Source: Rodentolepis nana
Lineage: Eukaryota; Platyhelminthes; Cestoda; Cyclophyllidea; Hymenolepididae
Direction: 5' to 3'
NCBI GenBank assembly: GCA_900617975.1
Contig: UZAE01012105.1
Span: 50,053 to 62,952, forward strand
Length of the DNA: 12,900 nucleotides
The notes below the pieces were generated by a model, which was given only the letters and a program-made list of their open reading frames with translations, searched no databases and was not told where the DNA came from. A program made the translations under genes and the position numbers. Positions 9,401 to 12,900 of the stretch are shown in pieces. Numbering within the stretch: the stretch's first letter is position 1; each line of letters opens with the position of its first letter.

Positions 9401-10706
9401 AATACGACTGCCTATTTCCATATAAATGAATTCCATCAGCCCATGAAGGCAAAGTTTTTAACTATTCTCTTCTCCAGCGATCAGTCTGTCTTAACATTAG
9501 ACGTGTGATTATCAAAGTAGTTCTCATCATCCTTGACTCGGTTGACGTATACATTGATGGCCACTGCAAAGTATATTTTCTGACACAAATTATAGGAAAT
9601 CTCTGAATCATAAGAATTGGTTCGAAGCTTAGGTTAATATTTGAGTGATTATGTTGCGAAATAAATATTACCAACGCCTATATGGTACATCATAGATCTT
9701 TGCATTAATGGCAAACATAAAATCTTCATGAACACGCTTGGAACAATAGCGCACATTTTAAAACATGGATTTGAAGTCACCATAATTAGTCACATCATGT
9801 GAACTTTATAGAGAATAGATAAATAATATGGGCGTGTTTCTACCCGAATTTAAAACGAGAAAGCAAATGGTTTGATTAATCGCACAACCATTGAGTCAAG
9901 AATTTATTCTACAAATTGCATTCCAAAATTGAAAGTTTACTTGTTGGTAAGTGGACTTTATGAGTGAAAAAGGGTATTTGGGCGTACAGTACAAGGAAAA
10001 TGTTAAAAAATTCCAATTCAACCGTTGCCGAAATGGAGAGAATATTTGAGCAATCGATCACTATATGGTAATTTTAGTCTAACTCAAGGTGAACTACCTG
10101 CAGATGAACTCTGCATCTATCTATTCTAACTTAAAATTTTGATATTTATATAGAAGTGGAGAAATTAATAAAAACGTTGCTAGTATTGTCAACCAGCAAT
10201 AGAAAATCCAGTTAGCAAATTCTGGTGTAATAACTACACATGGGTCCCTCCTCCGTTCTCTTCAGGGCTTGAATTATTCGCGGATTGTGAACTTACTTCA
10301 GTTGCAATCTGAAAATCTGGAAATTGAGTGCTTAAAGCTCCTTTTCTCGATAGTGTCTAGGTGACTGATTGACTGATCAGAATTTAAAAAAATAACTAAA
10401 AAAGCATGATTATCAAATTCAAGACTATAATCTCATTTGGGAGAACTTACTAAACGTTAAAATTACTTTAAAAACGTTTGGTAAAATTGTTCCAGTTAGA
10501 AATATGTTTCCACGTTAAGGTTTGAAAATAGGTTGCATAATCAATTACCCAACCTGACAAAATAACACAAAACGTCACAAACGCTTTGTCAAACGTCAAT
10601 TGGCATAAAAATGTTTACGACCAATGCGATTTTCAATGCTCTGGGAATCCTTTTTATTTTGTCGATAAACAAGATGCACAACGGGACTGCAGTTATACGT
10701 AACTCT
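6437..10706. other. AT-rich spacer of about 4.3 kb without a recognisable gene
   Basis: The part just upstream of 6436 should contain the SDF2 5' flank. I see no TATA box, CCAAT box or ER-stress element that I could defend. Beyond it, open frames are short and low in complexity (Phe/Leu/Ile/Asn-rich, as expected of AT-rich noise). No copy of the SINE-like family, no tRNA and no long repeat is visible. A short TG-rich run lies at about 6657-6681. The only locally GC-richer, peptide-like patch is at 8575-8815. Exons of a gene with tiny exons could be missed by eye. Confidence 0.5.
8575..8721 (+). other. short ORF of unknown meaning
   Basis: Open frame of 48 codons, with an internal ATG at 8611, preceded by TAG and ended by TAA. 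The peptide has mixed composition (NRREMTNWDPASGSKMMSYR), unlike the hydrophobic noise around it. A second small frame (ATG 8723 to TAA 8815, 30 residues) starts one base later in another frame. No family recognised; this may be an exon, a relic or chance. Confidence 0.15.
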
Positions 10707-10723
10707 ATATTGATGAAGACATG

Positions 10724-11045
10724 GGGTGTGCGATAGACTTACCTCCACGTGGTGCACCCTGGGCAACGTATACTCATACGGCAAAAAAGTCTATAAACTG
10801 GCAGTTGACTTCTGACTTCAAACTACCATCACCTCACTATATGTCATATTCAACTACTTCCATAGTACTCACCTCACCTTTTTTCTACCTATGTGTCTGT
10901 CTCTTTACATCTTTGACACTCTATCGTTCCCCCTCCCCTCTCGACTTTTTTCAATTTGATGTACCTTCCTCTCTGTGAGGCCTGAGGTCAACTAAAGGGC
11001 TAATGATGACCATCAAGACGCCTGCCATTTGATATAATAATAATA
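10724..11045 (+). repeat. SINE-like retroposon, forward copy 1
   Basis: Forward copy starting GGGTGTGCGATAGACTTACC, with the shared CCACGTGG palindrome, the TACTCATACGG block, a pyrimidine-rich middle (TGTCTGTCTC, CCCCCTCCCCTC) and the 3' end CGCCTGCCATTTGATATAATAATAATAATA, an AT-rich simple tail in place of poly(A). It is flanked by 17-bp near-identical sequences, ATATTGATGAAGACATG (10707-10723) and ATATTGACGAAGACGTG (11046-11062), two mismatches. Open frames across it are by-products of the repeat and encode nothing recognised. Confidence 0.75.
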
Positions 11046-11062
11046 ATATTGACGAAGACGTG

Positions 11063-11380
11063 GAGTGTGCAATAGACTTACCTCCACGTGGTGTACCCTG
11101 GGCAACGTATACTCATACGGTAGGAGTCTATTTACTGGCAGTTGGCTTCTCACTTCAAATTACCATCACCCCACTGTATGTCATATTCGACTACTTCCAC
11201 AGTACTCACCACACCTTTTTTCTACCTTTTTCTACCTTTGTCTTTGAAACACTTCTGTTCCCCCCAACCCTCCCCTCTCAACTTTTTTCACTTTGATATT
11301 CCTCCTCCTCTCTGTGAAGCCTGAAGTCAACTAATGGACTAATGATAACCATCAAGACGCCTGCCAATTGATATAAATAA
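11063..11380 (+). repeat. SINE-like retroposon, forward copy 2
   Basis: Immediately follows copy 1 in the same orientation. It begins GAGTGTGCAATAGACTTACC, keeps CCTCCACGTGGTGTACCCTG and the TACTCATACGG block, and ends CGCCTGCCAATTGATATAAATAAAT. ATATTGA follows at 11381, so the ATATTGA motif recurs at 10707, 11046 and 11381, with periods of 339 and 335 bp. It is more diverged than copy 1 in the TTTTTCTACC stretch. Confidence 0.72.
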
Positions 11381-11390
11381 ATATTGATTA

Positions 11391-12476
11391 ATGTTTAATA
11401 TTTTTGGTTTTTCTTTGCATTTTAAACCAAGCAGAAATCATTATTATGCCACTTTAGCTTGTGGCATAGTGACAGTGCAGCGTGTTTTAAACAATTGCTA
11501 CGCTAAGCTCTCACTTATCTGTGTTGTTTATAGGGGTGGGCCTCACTTTGGTTCAACCAGAATGAGAACCTTCTTCTAATACTCTTGGGGCATACAGTTA
11601 AACTAAAAGTCTTATCGAGGATAATAATGGGACAATAGGTCTTCGGACCTTTATGGTCAACATTTTTCGATTTTGACATTCATTTACACTTCGATTTGCA
11701 GTTTTTTTTATTATGAAGGTCTTAGTCGTTAAAACACCTTTTCTCCAAAGTGGCCACAAATTCTTGAGTATTCACATGAATGCACACAGTAAATGCAAAC
11801 TAGTATTAATTGTATTAAAATTTCCTCTTTTCACACGCATTGTGTCTAATAGAAGCCACCTTGATCGCTTTCATCAGTAATAAACTAATTTTTATCATGC
11901 TTCGGCATTGACAATTAGCCATGACTGACCTTCACAGGCTGCCGAGATGGCGTTATTCATCTATATGCAAAGCGTTTACGTCAATCTTAACTGCCAAACA
12001 ATACAAATACAGAAGGCGGTGGTTGATTTGATTCGTTAATTTATTGCTTTATATGGAAGACGATTGTTTGAAGCATCAGGATTGACCAAAATTTGTTTAT
12101 GTATCGGTAATTTAGTACCAGACGGCCACATTCAAAGGCGTCGTGGTACAATTGCCAATAACCTAAACATTCAAAAAAGCCACTAATATGGCTATTTACT
12201 TTATGTACACTGATAGCATTCATTAAATTCGGTCTTTTCAGAGCTAAGACCGAAGTTTGTAATTCAAATTCAAGCTCTCATCCGCACTAGCAGACATTAT
12301 CTTCGAGCCCCTATTATGAAAGCCTTGTTATCTTATTATAGTCATGCTGACCGGTTTTTTAACAATTTACTAGTGATCCATAATTGAAGCCTCTGATTTG
12401 GCAGACAGCTTGCGAAACGCTACATCCCATTTGCATAAACAGTATTATGTTTATACCAATGTTACATTTTTCATTT
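11391..12476. other. spacer with a hairpin cluster, no gene recognised
   Basis: AT-rich sequence with no supported coding exon. The left part (11404-11563) holds three short perfect inverted repeats and a T-arm-like GTTCAAC loop, treated under findings. The rest (11564-12476) shows nothing structured that I can name. Confidence 0.4.
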
Positions 12477-12788
12477 CAAATGGCGGGCGTTTTGATAGTT
12501 ATCATTAGCCCTTTACCTGACCTCGGGCTCCACAGAGGGAAGGAAAATCAAAGTAACAGAAAGTCGAGGGGTGAGGAACAGAAAATTGATTCACTGGTGT
12601 AAAAGAGACAGACAGACACAAAGGCAGAGAAAAGATAAGATGAGTACTATGGAATTGGTCGAATATGACATACAGTAAGATGATGGTAGTTTGAAGTGAG
12701 AGGTCAACTGCCGAATAAAAGACTTTTTGCCATATGAGTACTCGTTGCCCAGGGTACACCACGTGGAGGTAAGTCTATCGCATACTCC
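12477..12788 (-). repeat. SINE-like retroposon, inverted copy near the right end
   Basis: Minus-orientation copy of about 312 bp. On the plus strand it runs from CAAATGGCGGGCG to AAGTCTATCGCATACTCC, with the GACAGACAGACAC run at 12608-12620 and the CCACGTGG palindrome at 12759-12766. Minus-strand GTCATATTCGAC matches the position of the B-box-like motif of the nested copy less well. No clear target-site duplication is seen at its ends. Confidence 0.75.
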
Positions 12789-12900
12789 TAATTTTAATTA
12801 TTAAAATATAATTTAGAAAAAGATCTCTAAAATTACTGAAACTACTTCAATCCGTTCTTGTCGATTGTTACCCTTTAAAATGCTTTGAATTACCTATAAT

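Noticed and set aside
9462..9674. 70-codon minus-strand frame with a basic C-terminus
   Set aside because: No recognisable family, weak start context, and a length expected by chance in a 4-kb spacer.
10721..11324. Open frames of 60-85 codons across the forward repeat copies, and their mirror frames at 293-839 and 12505-12762
   Set aside because: They recur only because the repeat recurs, are Pro/Ser/Phe-rich from pyrimidine tracts, and are not kept in the same frame between copies.
11873..11895. CTGATGA on the minus strand near 11879 as a hammerhead ribozyme core
   Set aside because: No GAAA or CUGANGA partner arrangement and no closing stems follow; the same negative result was reached for CTGATGA at 4797 and for the SINE-like copies.
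12462..12806. Target-site duplication around the right-hand repeat copy
   Set aside because: T/A-rich flanks (TTACATTTTT against TAATTTTAAT) are only loosely alike; not distinguishable from AT-rich background.

Overview
The window looks like AT-rich nuclear DNA of a flatworm, most likely a trematode and plausibly a schistosome-type blood fluke. This rests on spliced animal genes with many short introns (one predicted at only 33 nt near a 5' end), AT-rich spacers, and diverged short interspersed repeats. The phylum is an inference from gene style and protein divergence. No species can be named from sequence alone.

Layout. Positions 1-854 are upstream intron or flank and hold one SINE-like retroposon nested inside an older copy, each with its own target-site duplication. 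Positions 855-4537 (+ strand) are the 3' part of MADD (Rab3 GEP / aex-3 type DENN protein). Eight phase-compatible exons cover the death domain and the C-terminal PH-like region, and a ninth upstream exon is a candidate. The largest intron holds a decayed antisense Ty3/gypsy-type pol fragment. A poly(A) signal lies at 4841. Positions 5611-6436 (- strand) are a complete four-exon SDF2 gene: a 217-residue ER-lumenal MIR-repeat protein with a signal peptide and a C-terminal HEEL retrieval signal. The two genes converge tail to tail.

Positions 6437-10706 are an AT-rich spacer with no recognisable gene; the only slightly gene-like patch is two tiny ORFs at 8575-8815. Positions 10707-11390 carry two head-to-tail forward copies of the same SINE-like family. 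Positions 11391-12476 are spacer with a small cluster of hairpins. Positions 12477-12788 carry another inverted copy.

The genes have unrelated jobs. MADD controls Rab3/Rab27 exchange and vesicle traffic, and SDF2 takes part in ER protein folding and quality control. No operon or pathway link is implied. The most notable content is the repeat family of about 310 bp, with clear insertion scars, and the in-frame short introns of SDF2.
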